Shown: piece by piece, positions 1 to 9,605 of the stretch | Position numbering within the stretch: position 1 is the stretch's first letter | Layout of the letters: each line of letters starts with the position of its first letter | DNA from: an uncultured Paracoccaceae bacterium | GTDB lineage: Bacteria; Pseudomonadota; Alphaproteobacteria; Rhodobacterales; Rhodobacteraceae | Direction of reading: 5' to 3' | DNA: 64,000 nt | Assembly: GCA_947493255.1 (NCBI GenBank) | Contig: CANLQK010000007.1 | Coordinates: 186,001-250,000, forward strand | Notes under the pieces: generated by a model | Databases searched by the model: none | The model's input: the letters and a program-made list of their open reading frames with translations, nothing else | What the model was told of the DNA's origin: nothing | Position numbers and translations under genes: made by a program

Positions 1-2
1 CC

Positions 3-860
3 GCAGGCGCAGATGAGCTGATCGGCTGGGGCGCGATTTCCGGCATGGTCGCGGGTGAAAACGGTATGGTCTATGCAGTGAACGACAGCTTCTACCGCGC
101 GCAGCCCTCTATCTTTACTATCGACACCACCCAAACACCGGCAGCGATTGTCGATGTCACACGCGTCACGCGTGAAGGTGGCTTTGCGGCCCAAAAGCTG
201 GACCTCGAAGGCATCGCGCTGGACGGCGAAGGCGGGTTTTTCCTTGCCTCAGAGGGTCGCACAGACCGTCTGATCCCGCACGCGATTTACCACGTTGATG
301 CCAGCGGTGAAATTCAGGACGAAATCCCGTTCCCCGCAGAACTGCTCGCAGTTGAGCGTCGCTTCGGGTCCGAAGGGATCACCAAAATCGGCGACACCCT
401 CTGGATCGCGATCCAGCGCAACTGGGCTGATGATGACGGCAATGACGTTAAACTGGTGTCCTACAACCTTGAGACCGAAGAATGGGGCGCGGTCACCTAC
501 CCGACCGAAGATCCTGAAACCGGTTGGGTTGGCCTGTCTGAGATCACCGTTCACGGCGATTACGTCTACCTCATCGAGCGCGACAACCAAATCGGCTCAA
601 ACGCGGTCCTCAAACAGATCACCCGCGTTTCACTCGACCAAATGCATCCCGCACCTTTGGGTGGCGATCTGCCAATGGTCGAAAAAGAAATCGTGCGCGA
701 TTTGATCCCTGATCTGGCCGCCTACAACGGCTACATCGTCGACAAGGTCGAAGGCCTTGCCATTTTCGAAGATGGAACTGCGTTTGTGTCCACAGACAAC
801 GATGGTGTGGACGACAGCTCCGGCGAGACATTTTTCTGGTCCGTCGCGTTGGGCGAATAA
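3..860 (+). CDS. Esterase-like activity of phytase family protein (5' partial)
   Basis: The reading frame is open to the left edge of the window, so the true start lies upstream and only the C-terminal about 285 residues are present. The visible part carries the pattern of the phytase-like esterase family (PF13449): LEGIALDGEGGFFLASEGR near the left, SEGITKIGDTLWIAIQRN in the middle, and KVEGLAIFEDGTAFVSTDND near the end, as expected for blades of a beta-propeller. These proteins are usually exported, but any signal peptide would be outside the window. The substrate is unknown; the family name rests on similarity to phytase folds, not on demonstrated activity here. A strong hairpin with a T-run follows the stop. 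Confidence 0.8.
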   Translation, partial: AGADELIGWGAISGMVAGENGMVYAVNDSFYRAQPSIFTIDTTQTPAAIVDVTRVTREGGFAAQKLDLEGIALDGEGGFFLASEGRTDRLIPHAIYHVDASGEIQDEIPFPAELLAVERRFGSEGITKIGDTLWIAIQRNWADDDGNDVKLVSYNLETEEWGAVTYPTEDPETGWVGLSEITVHGDYVYLIERDNQIGSNAVLKQITRVSLDQMHPAPLGGDLPMVEKEIVRDLIPDLAAYNGYIVDKVEGLAIFEDGTAFVSTDNDGVDDSSGETFFWSVALGE

Positions 861-905
861 CAACCAACGATGTTCAGAACCAAATTATTTCAGCATGATT
901 TCACG

Positions 906-932
906 GGGGCCCTAAAAGGGGCCCCGTTTTTT
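906..932 (+). terminator. Rho-independent terminator
   Basis: GGGGCCC (906-912) pairs with GGGCCCC (919-925) around a six-base loop and is followed by TTTTTT (927-932). It closes the phytase-like gene and lies just before the convergent dehydrogenase stop. Confidence 0.85.
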
Positions 933-945
933 GGTCTGCGGATGA

Positions 946-2421
946 TTAGACGCTTGTACAGATGTATTTCATTTCCAAATAATCCTCGATCCCGTGGTGC
1001 GATCCTTCGCGGCCCAAACCGGATTGTTTGACACCACCAAAGGGCGCGACTTCGGTAGAAATGATGCCGGTGTTCACGCCGACGATCCCGTATTCCAATG
1101 CTTCGGCCACCTTTGTAACTCGGCTTAGATCGTTGGCATAGAAATAGGACGCGAGGCCAAAGATCGTGTCGTTTGCTTGGGCAATTACATCATCCTCGTC
1201 TTCAAACTTAAACAACGGCGCGAATGGCCCGAATGTTTCATCTGTGGCCACCAACATGTCTTTGGTCGCACCGGTTACGATGGTCGGCGCGATAAACTGG
1301 CCTGGCTGATCATCGCTGCCGCCGGTTAGAACTTTGGCACCTTTTGCCAACGCGTCAGACAAATGTTCGTTCACCTTAGCAAGCGCAGCAGGCGCAATGA
1401 GCGGCCCAAGGTCGGTGCCATCTTCCAGACCATCACCAATCTTGAGGGCCTCAACCGCGGTCTTCAATTTTTCGGCAAAGGCATCGTAAACACCCGCCTG
1501 AACATAAATGCGGTTCGCGCAGACACAGGTCTGGCCGTTATTGCGGAATTTGCAGGCAATTGCGCCGGTGACGGCTGCGTCCAGGTCTGCATCATCAAAG
1601 ACGATGAAAGGCGCGTTGCCTCCCAGTTCCATGGAACATTTCATCACTTGATCTGCAGCTTGCTGCAACAGAATGCGTCCCACACGGGTCGACCCAGTGA
1701 ATGTCAATTTGCGCACTGTTTCGTTTTCGCAGAATTCTTTGCCCGCGCCAGAGGCATCCGTGCAGGTCACCACCGAAAACAATCCGTCAGGAATACCAGC
1801 TTCCTGCGCAAGTTTGGCCATGGCCAACGCAGAGAGGGGCGTCAGTTCGGAGGGGCGAATGACAAAACCACACCCAGCAGCCAAGGCAGGCGCGACTTTG
1901 CGGGCGATCATCGCATTTGGGAAATTCCAGGGTGTGATGCCTGCGGCCACGCCGATTGGTTGTTTGATGACGGTGATGCGGGCGTTGGGCAAATGGGCGG
2001 GGATCGTTTCGCCATAGATGCGTTTTGCTTCTTCGGCGAACCATTCCACAAAGGACGCCCCATAGGCGATTTCGCCACGGGCCTCGGCCAATGGCTTGCC
2101 TTGTTCTGCGGTCATGATCACGGCAAGGTCTTCTTGATTGGCCATCATCAATTCGAACCATTTGCGCAAAACGTTGGCGCGGTCTTTGCCGGTGCGGGAA
2201 GCCCATGCGTGGCGTGCAGCATCAGCGGCGGCGATGGCGTCTGCGATTTCAGCGCGCCCCAGATCTGCGACTGTCGCGATAACATCCCCACGGGCTGGGT
2301 TCGTCACATCGAATGTTTTGCCATCCTTGGCCTGAACCCATTTGCCGCCAACAAAGGCATCGCTACAGATAAGGTCGGGGCGTGTCAGCCGAGACGGGAG
2401 GTCTGTGATGGAATCAAGCAT
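946..2421 (-). CDS. gabD: NAD(P)-dependent succinate-semialdehyde dehydrogenase
   Basis: A 491-residue aldehyde dehydrogenase, the usual length for the SSADH branch, which oxidises succinate semialdehyde to succinate in GABA breakdown. Visible signatures are the cofactor-binding stretch ITPWNFPNAMIARKVAPALA, the FTGSTRVGR loop, the general-base glutamate in MELGGNAPF (about residue 265) and the nucleophilic cysteine in NNGQTCVCANR (about residue 296). The paired cysteine two residues after the nucleophile resembles GabD enzymes that form a redox switch; that role is inferred. No GABA aminotransferase gene is adjacent, so a broader semialdehyde role is possible. The start at 2421 fits the family N-terminus. 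It is divergent from the hydrolase gene at 2489. Confidence 0.88.
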   Translation of the reverse strand: MLDSITDLPSRLTRPDLICSDAFVGGKWVQAKDGKTFDVTNPARGDVIATVADLGRAEIADAIAAADAARHAWASRTGKDRANVLRKWFELMMANQEDLAVIMTAEQGKPLAEARGEIAYGASFVEWFAEEAKRIYGETIPAHLPNARITVIKQPIGVAAGITPWNFPNAMIARKVAPALAAGCGFVIRPSELTPLSALAMAKLAQEAGIPDGLFSVVTCTDASGAGKEFCENETVRKLTFTGSTRVGRILLQQAADQVMKCSMELGGNAPFIVFDDADLDAAVTGAIACKFRNNGQTCVCANRIYVQAGVYDAFAEKLKTAVEALKIGDGLEDGTDLGPLIAPAALAKVNEHLSDALAKGAKVLTGGSDDQPGQFIAPTIVTGATKDMLVATDETFGPFAPLFKFEDEDDVIAQANDTIFGLASYFYANDLSRVTKVAEALEYGIVGVNTGIISTEVAPFGGVKQSGLGREGSHHGIEDYLEMKYICTSV

Positions 2422-2488
2422 TCTGTTCTCCGATATTCAATTACGTTACAGCTAAGGGGAAAACCGCGATTGTCCAAGTGGAGGATGC

Positions 2489-3271
2489 ATGGACTTAGAC
2501 GACGCATATGCCAATAGCGCCTATATCCCAGACGGCGAACGTTATTTTGCGCGCTGGGCGAATGATGCGGTGGCGTTTCGCGCGTTGCAAAGCGGGGCGC
2601 AGATTGGCGTGCCTTATGGCCCTGCGCCGCGCCAGACCTTTGATGTGTTTCAGCCAAACGTAACACCCAAAGGTACGGTGGTTATTGTGCATGGCGGCTA
2701 TTGGATGGCCTGCAGCCCACAAGATTTTTCTCATTTGGCCAAAGGTGCAATTGATGCGGGGTATCGGTGTGCGATGCCATCTTACACATTGGCACCGGAT
2801 GCGCGGATTTCCGAAATAACGGCTGAAATCGCCAGCGCCATCGCCGAAATCGCGGCACACACGCAGGGCCCACTTTATTTGACTGGCCATTCGGCCGGTG
2901 GGCATTTGGTAGCGCGGATGATGTGCGATGATATTTCGGCGGACTGGCAAAGCCGGATTGCCCATGTGGTGCCAATTTCCCCGTTGGGTGATTTGGCGCC
3001 GCTTATGCGGACCAGTATGAATAATACCCTGCACATCGACGCGGCTGAGGCGCGATCTGAAAGCCCGATCCATCATCAACCTTTGGATATTCCGGTGACG
3101 GTTTGGGTTGGCGGTGCGGAACGTCCTGCGTTTTTGCAGCAAGCCAAAGACTTGGCAGGTGCATGGGGCGTTGGGCATGTGATTGACCCCGACCGCCACC
3201 ATTTCGATGTGATCGAAGGGTTACAGGATGCTGACAGCCTGATGATGAAAACCTTGTTACAGACTTGCTAG
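2489..3271 (+). CDS. Alpha/beta hydrolase, arylformamidase-like
   Basis: A 260-residue alpha/beta hydrolase. The oxyanion-hole motif HGGYW follows VVIVHGG, the nucleophile elbow is GHSAGG, and the likely acid and base are in the C-terminal part (DPDRHHFDVIEGL). The HGGYW plus GHSAGG combination is typical of the esterase/lipase group that includes eukaryotic-type kynurenine formamidases (AFMID). A kynureninase gene sits at 26272, so a role in formylkynurenine hydrolysis is plausible but not shown; a general carboxylesterase is the alternative. The Shine-Dalgarno GGAGG (2480-2484) is only four bases from the ATG. Its stop codon overlaps the stop of the convergent SDR gene. Confidence 0.8.
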   Translation: MDLDDAYANSAYIPDGERYFARWANDAVAFRALQSGAQIGVPYGPAPRQTFDVFQPNVTPKGTVVIVHGGYWMACSPQDFSHLAKGAIDAGYRCAMPSYTLAPDARISEITAEIASAIAEIAAHTQGPLYLTGHSAGGHLVARMMCDDISADWQSRIAHVVPISPLGDLAPLMRTSMNNTLHIDAAEARSESPIHHQPLDIPVTVWVGGAERPAFLQQAKDLAGAWGVGHVIDPDRHHFDVIEGLQDADSLMMKTLLQTC

Positions 3272-3996
3272 ATACACCGCCCGCCGTCGACTTCTAATGC
3301 GACGCCAGTAATCATGCTGGCCTCGTCCGAACATAGGAACGCCGCAGTGTTTCCGATGTCTTCTGGCGTTGAAAACCGGCCAAGCGGGATCGTGGATAAA
3401 AATTTCGCCCGCATTTCGGGCGTGTCCTCGCCCATGAAGCTCGGCAAAAGGGGTGTTTCGCCCGCAACAGGGTTGATCGCATTTACGCGGATGCCAAAGG
3501 GGGCCAATTCAACGGCCATGGCCTTGGTCGCAGTGATCATCCAGCCTTTAGACGCATTGTACCAACTTAAGTTGGGGCGAGGGCTGATGCCAGCGGTGGA
3601 CGCGATGTTCAAGATTGCGCCGGATCTATGATCTTTCATATTCGGCACGAAATGGCGTGCCATCAAGAAAACCGATTTTGCGTTTACATCTAACACGCGG
3701 TCAAAGTCTTCGTCACTGACGTCTTCCATCGGTTGGGGCAAATGCGTGATGCCAGCATTGTTGACGATGATGTCCGGATTGGGCAGCTTGCCTGCCATTC
3801 GCCGAACCGACGTGTTGTCGGAAACGTCGACGACCCATGGGCGTGCGCCAATTGCCGACGCGACTGCATTTGCGGCGTCACCATTGATGTCTGCCACCAA
3901 CACTTGCGCGCCTTCTGCGACGAATTTTGCGGCTATACCTGCGCCAAAACCAGAGCCAGCCCCGGTCACGATTGCGGTTTTTCCTGAAAGTCTCAT
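3268..3996 (-). CDS. SDR family oxidoreductase
   Basis: A classical short-chain dehydrogenase/reductase of 242 residues, acting on an alcohol or ketone with NAD(P). Visible are the Rossmann glycine motif TGAGSGFG, the NNAG motif, the catalytic serine in NIASTAG and the YNASKGW catalytic Tyr-Lys pair. The C-terminus ends GVALEVDGGRCI, as in 3-oxoacyl-reductase or glucose-dehydrogenase-like members. I place the start at the ATG at 3996 because MRLSGKTAIVTG matches the family N-terminus; an in-frame GTG at 4032 would add 12 residues and is less likely. The substrate cannot be told from sequence. The gene converges on the hydrolase with overlapping stop codons (CTAG). Confidence 0.85.
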   Translation of the reverse strand: MRLSGKTAIVTGAGSGFGAGIAAKFVAEGAQVLVADINGDAANAVASAIGARPWVVDVSDNTSVRRMAGKLPNPDIIVNNAGITHLPQPMEDVSDEDFDRVLDVNAKSVFLMARHFVPNMKDHRSGAILNIASTAGISPRPNLSWYNASKGWMITATKAMAVELAPFGIRVNAINPVAGETPLLPSFMGEDTPEMRAKFLSTIPLGRFSTPEDIGNTAAFLCSDEASMITGVALEVDGGRCI

Positions 3997-4119
3997 GCTC
4001 CCAACATGTGTGGCAATGGAGCAAAATTCCACAATTTTATCGTAACATGCTGTTTGGAACTGGTTTGATGGCGAAGCTGCCTGTTAGAGTTGCGTGAAAT
4101 ACAAACTGATCGAGGTCTT

Positions 4120-4908
4120 ATGCTATCTTCTCTTTCTCGCTCCCGTCTGGTTCTTTCTGCCGCAGCGTTGGCAATTCTTGCAGCCTGTTCCACGCAAGAG
4201 GAGTTGATTGGCGGGGTGCCCGCGAATGAAGTTATAGACGGATATGGTTTGATCGAAGATGGGGACTTCACGCTCCCACCGATCCCTGCAGAATACCTTG
4301 ATGACATCAATCAGCGTGCATTTGTCGAATATAATGGCCCCGATGCAGCTGGAACAATTGTCGTCGATCCGCATGCCAAGCTTCTCTATTTTGTCGAAGA
4401 TGATGGCATGGCCCATCGGTACGCGATTGCAGTTGGTCGCCAAGGCCTGCGTATGAGCCGCCCATCTACGGTACGTTTGAAACGTGAATGGCCCGGTTGG
4501 ACGCCGACACAAAACATGTTGCGCACTCAGCCGGAGGTGTACGGCCCGTTTGCGGCTGGCGTTGAAGGTGGGCTTGCAAGCCCACTTGGTGCGCGTGCGT
4601 TGTATTTGTTCCAGAACGGGCGCGACACACATTTCCGTATTCACGGGACCAATGATTTACCATCTATCGGGAATTCCGGTTCTGCGGGCTGCATCCGTAT
4701 GTTCAACCATGACATCATTGATCTGTACGAACGTGTGCCCAACGGGACGCGTGTTGTCGTGCGCACGAAGGCACAATCCGTTGAGTTGGAAGGCGAGGAA
4801 TTGGCCAATCGCGGTATAATTCTGCAGCCCAATATCATCGACCCCGACCTGATCTATGGAACAGATGACGAGGAAGGGCTTGAGGTGGAGGCCGAAGCAG
4901 AGACTTAA
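4120..4908 (+). CDS. L,D-transpeptidase (YkuD domain) lipoprotein
   Basis: A 262-residue exported peptidoglycan cross-linking or lipoprotein-anchoring enzyme. The N-terminus is a lipoprotein signal ([14 protein letters not shown]; lipobox LAAC), so the mature protein is probably membrane-anchored in the periplasm. The YkuD domain begins at about residue 70 ([15 protein letters not shown]) and ends with the catalytic His and Cys in [20 protein letters not shown]. The C-terminal tail is acidic. The start at 4120 has GAGG upstream (cgaggtctt); an in-frame TTG at 4090 lacks one. It stands alone between the divergent SDR gene and the unknown operon beginning at 5034. Confidence 0.92.
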   Translation: MLSSLSRSRLVLSAAALAILAACSTQEELIGGVPANEVIDGYGLIEDGDFTLPPIPAEYLDDINQRAFVEYNGPDAAGTIVVDPHAKLLYFVEDDGMAHRYAIAVGRQGLRMSRPSTVRLKREWPGWTPTQNMLRTQPEVYGPFAAGVEGGLASPLGARALYLFQNGRDTHFRIHGTNDLPSIGNSGSAGCIRMFNHDIIDLYERVPNGTRVVVRTKAQSVELEGEELANRGIILQPNIIDPDLIYGTDDEEGLEVEAEAET

Positions 4909-5033
4909 CTGCGTAACCGAAACCAGAACTTCGAAAAGGGACGATTTTTTAGGTTTCTACCTACGCGTGCCCTCAAAATTCCGTTAACAATACCTATATA
5001 TCACTCAACCGTTATTTAAAGTGAGGACCCCAT

Positions 5034-6110
5034 ATGGCCGATTTCGACGCCCAAATCCGTGAATCCCAGTCGCAAGTGCAAGAAGCACAATCCAAAATTT
5101 CAGAACTGACCAGCCGGATCGAATCCGCGCGTCAGAAAATGGCTGAAGGCACGGATATTGCCGTCGATATCGAAAACGCCACATTGGACGACGTGCACGC
5201 GCATACAGAACTGATGAATGCAAACATCGCTGAACTGATCATGGGGCTTGATGATGTTACCGCCGGGTTCCAGACCGATTTTGACGAAATGCGCAATAAA
5301 ACCGGTATGGAGAAACTCATTGGTATTTTCTCCAAAGGCAAATCCGAAAGCATGCGTCAGGAACGTATGCGTACGGCTTCTGTGGATGACAAACTGCAAG
5401 ATCTGATTTCAAAATCCGACGTGATCACCAAACTGCTTGAAGACCAACTGGCCACGCTTGAGGAACAAAAGGTCAAGGTCGAAGGCAACCTGACTGTGAC
5501 GTTGGATGAGCGCGAAACGGTGGTGAGTGAGCTTGAGTCTGTCCGTGCAGATATCCTCGCGATGGACCCGAAAATTATTGAGCTTGAGAACAAAATTTCG
5601 GTCGAACAAGACGCGGCTGCAAGAACCAAGCTGGAATCCGAACTGGCGGCGATGAACACGTCCTACAACGAGGCGGTTCAGCAAGAACAAGTGAAGCTCG
5701 CGAAATCCCAGACGTTGGAGCGCTATATCGAAAAGGGCAAAACCTGGATCGACTCCCTGCAAAACCAAGCGGCGACGCAGATGGTGTTGATCAACAAGCT
5801 ACAGACAGACACGAAACAACGTGTGGTTCTTTATGATGCGCTCACGAAATCCTTGAAGACGGCGCAGCAACAAGACGTGGCGCACCGGATCAACGAAATC
5901 GGCGTGAAAACGGACCAAGAAGCCCAGACAGCCATGGCCGCAATCGGCTCTGCCACGAACGCACGGATGGCCGATATGTTGGAAGCCCACGAAGATCACA
6001 TGGTCTTTGCCCGTGAGGTGCTTGAGCAGAAGGCCAAGGCCGACGATCGTTTCATGCGCCGGTTCGCCAAGATCGTAGAAAAGCACGACAGCAACCAGTA
6101 CGGGGCTTAA
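5034..6110 (+). CDS. Coiled-coil protein of unknown function
   Basis: 358 residues, cytoplasmic by appearance (no signal peptide, no membrane segment). Most of it is predicted alpha-helical coiled coil, with heptad-rich stretches at about residues 1-40 and 120-235. The middle contains a short non-coil segment around GMEKLIGIFSKGKSESM. The layout, long helices with a central basic patch, recalls TelA-like toxic-anion-resistance proteins, but I see no motif strong enough to assign that family. It is the first gene of a tight co-directional run to 12902 containing an AAA+ ATPase, so it may be an adaptor or scaffold for it (inference). The start has a GAGG Shine-Dalgarno. Confidence 0.8.
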   Translation: MADFDAQIRESQSQVQEAQSKISELTSRIESARQKMAEGTDIAVDIENATLDDVHAHTELMNANIAELIMGLDDVTAGFQTDFDEMRNKTGMEKLIGIFSKGKSESMRQERMRTASVDDKLQDLISKSDVITKLLEDQLATLEEQKVKVEGNLTVTLDERETVVSELESVRADILAMDPKIIELENKISVEQDAAARTKLESELAAMNTSYNEAVQQEQVKLAKSQTLERYIEKGKTWIDSLQNQAATQMVLINKLQTDTKQRVVLYDALTKSLKTAQQQDVAHRINEIGVKTDQEAQTAMAAIGSATNARMADMLEAHEDHMVFAREVLEQKAKADDRFMRRFAKIVEKHDSNQYGA

Positions 6111-6114
6111 GCCG

Positions 6115-6498
6115 ATGTCCCGGCTATTTTTCTGCTCCACGATTGTCGCATTCGTTGGTTCGGTAGCTCACGCCCAATCCGTCGACGAAGGTACGATGCT
6201 AACTTGCGCCGAAGAGCTAACGCTTTTGGTTGGCAAAGTTGACGTTGATGTACCTCACAGTGTTGCGCGAGGAATCCACGTTCAGATGTTTCGTTCTGGA
6301 GAGGTGTTCGCTGGGCATTTGCCATTTGCGTTGCAGGCTTTGAGTGACTGTAGTGTTGGAGCGGCGGGGAGCTTGAATCCCCAAGATCGTGAAGCATTTG
6401 AGGAAGGATGGGCTGTTTGGGATGAAGCCAAAGGTGGCTACTTTTCGATTCCTCCGACAGAGGTCGCCGAATTGATCAAAGAGCAAACAGGTCAGTGA
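6115..6498 (+). CDS. Small exported protein of unknown function
   Basis: 127 residues with a clear Sec signal peptide (FFCSTIVAFVGSVAHA, cleavage expected after AHA at about residue 21). The mature part of about 105 residues has two cysteines (MLTCAEE and LSDCSVG), which could form a disulfide in the periplasm. It begins four bases after the stop of the coiled-coil gene and ends seven bases before the next start, so it is very probably co-transcribed. No family recognised. Confidence 0.7.
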   Translation: MSRLFFCSTIVAFVGSVAHAQSVDEGTMLTCAEELTLLVGKVDVDVPHSVARGIHVQMFRSGEVFAGHLPFALQALSDCSVGAAGSLNPQDREAFEEGWAVWDEAKGGYFSIPPTEVAELIKEQTGQ

Positions 6499-6505
6499 TA
6501 CCTAC

Positions 6506-7624
6506 ATGACTGACACTGGCCAAGATCATTTTCAGCTTGAAGACACCCGCGTTACGCGGCGGTATTTCGGCAAATTCGAACGCATCATTGGCCATCTAGC
6601 CCGTGTTGCGGGCGTGCTCGAAGCTGAAAACCGGCTGTCCAAACGCGACGTTGAGGTGATGACCCGCTATATTGTGGGTCTGAATTACACCTTTACAGCG
6701 CTGGCCCATAAATACCATTTCAGTGGGCGGCTTCCTCATGCGGGCAAACTGACGTTTGATCGTGTGGAGAGCGGGTTCCCCGTCTATTCCGAATTGCTGA
6801 CCATGGCGAATGACGCGGCCCAAGCCTCGCGCCACTTAGAGGGGATGCGGTCGGTTGACGGGTTGAAGCAAGACATGGTGCGCGTGATCCTGTCAGAACA
6901 GCAAGTGCCAACCAAACTGCAATATGCGTTGTCGCAGCGTCTTTACTATGAAGAATTGGAAAAGGGTGAATTGTTCTGGGCCCGTAATGACCCCGAAGCG
7001 ATTTGGCTAGGCAACGAAGCGTCCATGCGCCGCAAGTTTTTGATCCACTGGGCGGTGTATGACAGCCAGATCAACCTGCCCACGATCTACCTGATGGAAC
7101 TGGAAGACACGGGTAAGGTTGGCTTGCCCAAGGACGATCGTCGTTGGCCGGAAGCACAGGCGCATCTGATGGCGCAATCGGTGGCGGGGCTAAAACTGCT
7201 GACCATTGCACGCGGGTTTGACGAAGACTTCGCCGATTTGCACCCCAAACGCCTGCGCCGGTTCCATGTGGGGCCAATGTATAGCCACGCATTTACCCAG
7301 CAGTCCGGCCCACTGCGTAAAGTCTTGGAAGAGGCTCGTTCGCCTGTGGGTGAAGACTGGGCTTTGGTTTGGACCGAGGAAGAGCTGGTGTCAGAGGATA
7401 CCCGCCGCGAAAAGGCGGGTTGGTTCGGGTCCGTGCAGCGCGAGATTTTCGCCCTTGATCCGTTCGAAGGGCAGGGCGCCGAAAGCGGGGCATCGAAAGT
7501 TGAACGGTCGATCATCCTTCCACAACGCCCCTATCAAGCCCTAGAGGAACGTCGGCCACCTGGGTTCTCGGACGTGCGAAAGTTCGTCGTCTCGCCCAAG
7601 GGTCGGGTGTTAAGCTACCGATAG
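6506..7624 (+). CDS. Hypothetical protein, 372 aa, in the AAA+ operon
   Basis: No signal peptide or membrane segment and no motif I recognise. The N-terminal about 130 residues look helical (YFGKFERIIGHLARVAGVLE; RDVEVMTRYIVGLNYTF). The centre is rich in aromatic and charged residues (LYYEELEKGELFWARNDPEA). The C-terminal tail is proline- and arginine-rich (LPQRPYQALEERRPPGF). It sits between the exported protein and the AAA+ ATPase with short spacing, which suggests a partner of the ATPase. The start ATG at 6506 gives MTDTGQDHF. Confidence 0.75.
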   Translation: MTDTGQDHFQLEDTRVTRRYFGKFERIIGHLARVAGVLEAENRLSKRDVEVMTRYIVGLNYTFTALAHKYHFSGRLPHAGKLTFDRVESGFPVYSELLTMANDAAQASRHLEGMRSVDGLKQDMVRVILSEQQVPTKLQYALSQRLYYEELEKGELFWARNDPEAIWLGNEASMRRKFLIHWAVYDSQINLPTIYLMELEDTGKVGLPKDDRRWPEAQAHLMAQSVAGLKLLTIARGFDEDFADLHPKRLRRFHVGPMYSHAFTQQSGPLRKVLEEARSPVGEDWALVWTEEELVSEDTRREKAGWFGSVQREIFALDPFEGQGAESGASKVERSIILPQRPYQALEERRPPGFSDVRKFVVSPKGRVLSYR

Positions 7625-7661
7625 AGATTTGAGTTTGTAATTTTAAGAATTTGAGGACGTC

Positions 7662-9596
7662 ATGAGCCAGACAAGCGACACAATGGAATTGCGCGAAGAA
7701 GATATCGTAAAGCACTACGATGCTGCGACGGCCATGGTGCAGGGGTTTGATCATACACCGCGCATTGCCGAGGCAAAGGATGCCCCTGCGCAGGAAAAGT
7801 CAGCTGGCATTGGCACGCGCCGCAGATTTCGCACAACTACACCTGGTCTAGTGACACGGCGCACAACCCGCACCGAAGGCGTGCAATTATTGGCCCGTAT
7901 CGAAGGCGCAGATGGTGGCGATGAATTGGTTTCACCGGCGCAAGCGACTGTTTTGCAGGTGGTGCGCCGCGCCATTGCCGTGGCGCTGGCAGTATCTGAA
8001 CAATACGCCGAACGGACTGGGCTGGCCGATCTGAAACGTGCCAACCTCGAAGGGTCATTACCAGCCGGTAAGAAGGCCGAGTTCAGTGAGTTTTTGACCG
8101 CCGAAGCCTTGGTCACGTTGTCCGTGTTTGCGAATGCAACCTCCTTCCTTCTTGCGCCACATGCCGGTGAAGAGACCGTTGAAGTTGGCGAAGTTGAAGA
8201 GGTTTTAACAGACAACGGCATGTTGGCCCTGCACGGCGCAATTTGGGAATTGGACCAAGACATTGGTGTCTTTGCGGACACCGAGGGCAAACTGGTTGCC
8301 ACTGTGTTGGCCTTTGCCGAAGCGTTGATGGGCAAGGTTGAGGCGCGCGCCTCGACTGCAGGGCGATTGGACCCATTCACATCTGCATCATGGACAGTCG
8401 AAGAAGACGGGTTAACCATTCGCGGCTTCACACCGTCCAGGGCGGCCAAATCGTCAAAGCTGACGATGTCGTTCAAGAAACCGAATGAAGTCGTCGGTAA
8501 CCACATCGCCAAATATCAGGCGATGAAACTGGCCAAGATGGTGATGGCCTATGATTTTGAACGCAAACTGAACCCGTTTGCGGAACTGGGCGGATTTATC
8601 TTTACGTTCATGGGCGACGGCGCACCGGGCACGGGTAAAACCACTTTGATCCAGATGATGGCGGGTTTGATCAATGATTACTGTCAGGTGGCAGGCTATC
8701 CATTCCGCTATCAAAACCTAAGCACCGACAATATCGACAGCTACCAGGGTAAATCGGGTCAAAACGCCAAGGCGTTTATTAACAACGTGATCGATCCGAA
8801 TGTCATCGGATTTGGTACGATTGACGACATCGACCAGCTGGCCGGTAAACGTGGTGATCGTCAATCATCCGCCGGACAGTTGGAAATCACTGCCGTTTTG
8901 ATGGAAAGTTTCGCCGGCGCCAACACGGTCGTGCGTGGCAATTGCACGTTTGGAATGTTCTCCAACTATCCTGAAAACGTGGACGATGCGCTTCGTCAGC
9001 GAGCTGGGGCGCGGTTCTTGGTGGACGGTCCGCAGACGCGGGAAGATTACGTCGACATCCTCTATCTGCTGATGGGAAAGAACCACGATATCCCCGTGGG
9101 CGATCATGAGGTGTTCAGCGCGCAAGAGATCAAGAAGGCCGTTGCCGCGTCGTTTGAAAGCCACAGCAAACCCCATGAACCGGGCCTGATGAATGTCTTT
9201 GATCGGGTGAGTTCTGAGATTGGTGAGCTGGACACGATTAACAAGCTGGGTACGTACCTCAAAGGTATTCAAGAAGCTGACAGTCGTTTCACAGGTCGTG
9301 CGATCAAGAACATCACCGACGCTGTCAAAGTGCGGGCGATGGATTTTGAACTGCCCGATGAGTGGATGGAGAACCCGGAACTGTTCTTGACGAAGGGTTA
9401 CGACACCAAGAAGGCGATGATCGAAGAGATGCGCCAGCCGATCACGGTGGACATGGTCATTCAGGAAATCAACCGCTACGCCGACAGCGAATTCCGGTAT
9501 GCCGACAAATCCGATGAAGTGGCCATTGAAAACATGGTCCGCGATTACGGGCGTCAGGAAGAAGCGAAAAAGCGGTATCTTGGGGACAAAGGATAA
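7662..9596 (+). CDS. AAA+ family ATPase, central gene of the unknown operon
   Basis: 644 residues. The AAA+ module lies in the second half: Walker A GAPGTGKTT at about residue 320, a Walker B-like FGTIDDID at about 384-391 with DD in place of the common DE, a sensor-1-like asparagine in FGMFSNYPENVDDAL, and an arginine-finger-like DDALRQRAGARF just after. The first 280 residues form a long N-terminal domain with no recognised motif. It includes a basic low-complexity stretch (TRRRFRTTTPGLVTRRTTR) near residues 50-70 and a helical region at 90-230. No protease, nuclease or helicase motif is visible, so a remodelling or disassembly ATPase is the most natural guess. The start ATG follows GAGGACGTC; the 37-base gap from the previous gene is the widest in the operon. 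Confidence 0.85.
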   Translation: MSQTSDTMELREEDIVKHYDAATAMVQGFDHTPRIAEAKDAPAQEKSAGIGTRRRFRTTTPGLVTRRTTRTEGVQLLARIEGADGGDELVSPAQATVLQVVRRAIAVALAVSEQYAERTGLADLKRANLEGSLPAGKKAEFSEFLTAEALVTLSVFANATSFLLAPHAGEETVEVGEVEEVLTDNGMLALHGAIWELDQDIGVFADTEGKLVATVLAFAEALMGKVEARASTAGRLDPFTSASWTVEEDGLTIRGFTPSRAAKSSKLTMSFKKPNEVVGNHIAKYQAMKLAKMVMAYDFERKLNPFAELGGFIFTFMGDGAPGTGKTTLIQMMAGLINDYCQVAGYPFRYQNLSTDNIDSYQGKSGQNAKAFINNVIDPNVIGFGTIDDIDQLAGKRGDRQSSAGQLEITAVLMESFAGANTVVRGNCTFGMFSNYPENVDDALRQRAGARFLVDGPQTREDYVDILYLLMGKNHDIPVGDHEVFSAQEIKKAVAASFESHSKPHEPGLMNVFDRVSSEIGELDTINKLGTYLKGIQEADSRFTGRAIKNITDAVKVRAMDFELPDEWMENPELFLTKGYDTKKAMIEEMRQPITVDMVIQEINRYADSEFRYADKSDEVAIENMVRDYGRQEEAKKRYLGDKG

Positions 9597-9605
9597 GGGG
9601 CGAAT

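Noticed and set aside
1363-2517. Long plus-strand frame opposite the succinate-semialdehyde dehydrogenase
   Set aside because: Its product is rich in Cys, His, Arg and Gly without family motifs, while the opposite strand is a complete aldehyde dehydrogenase.
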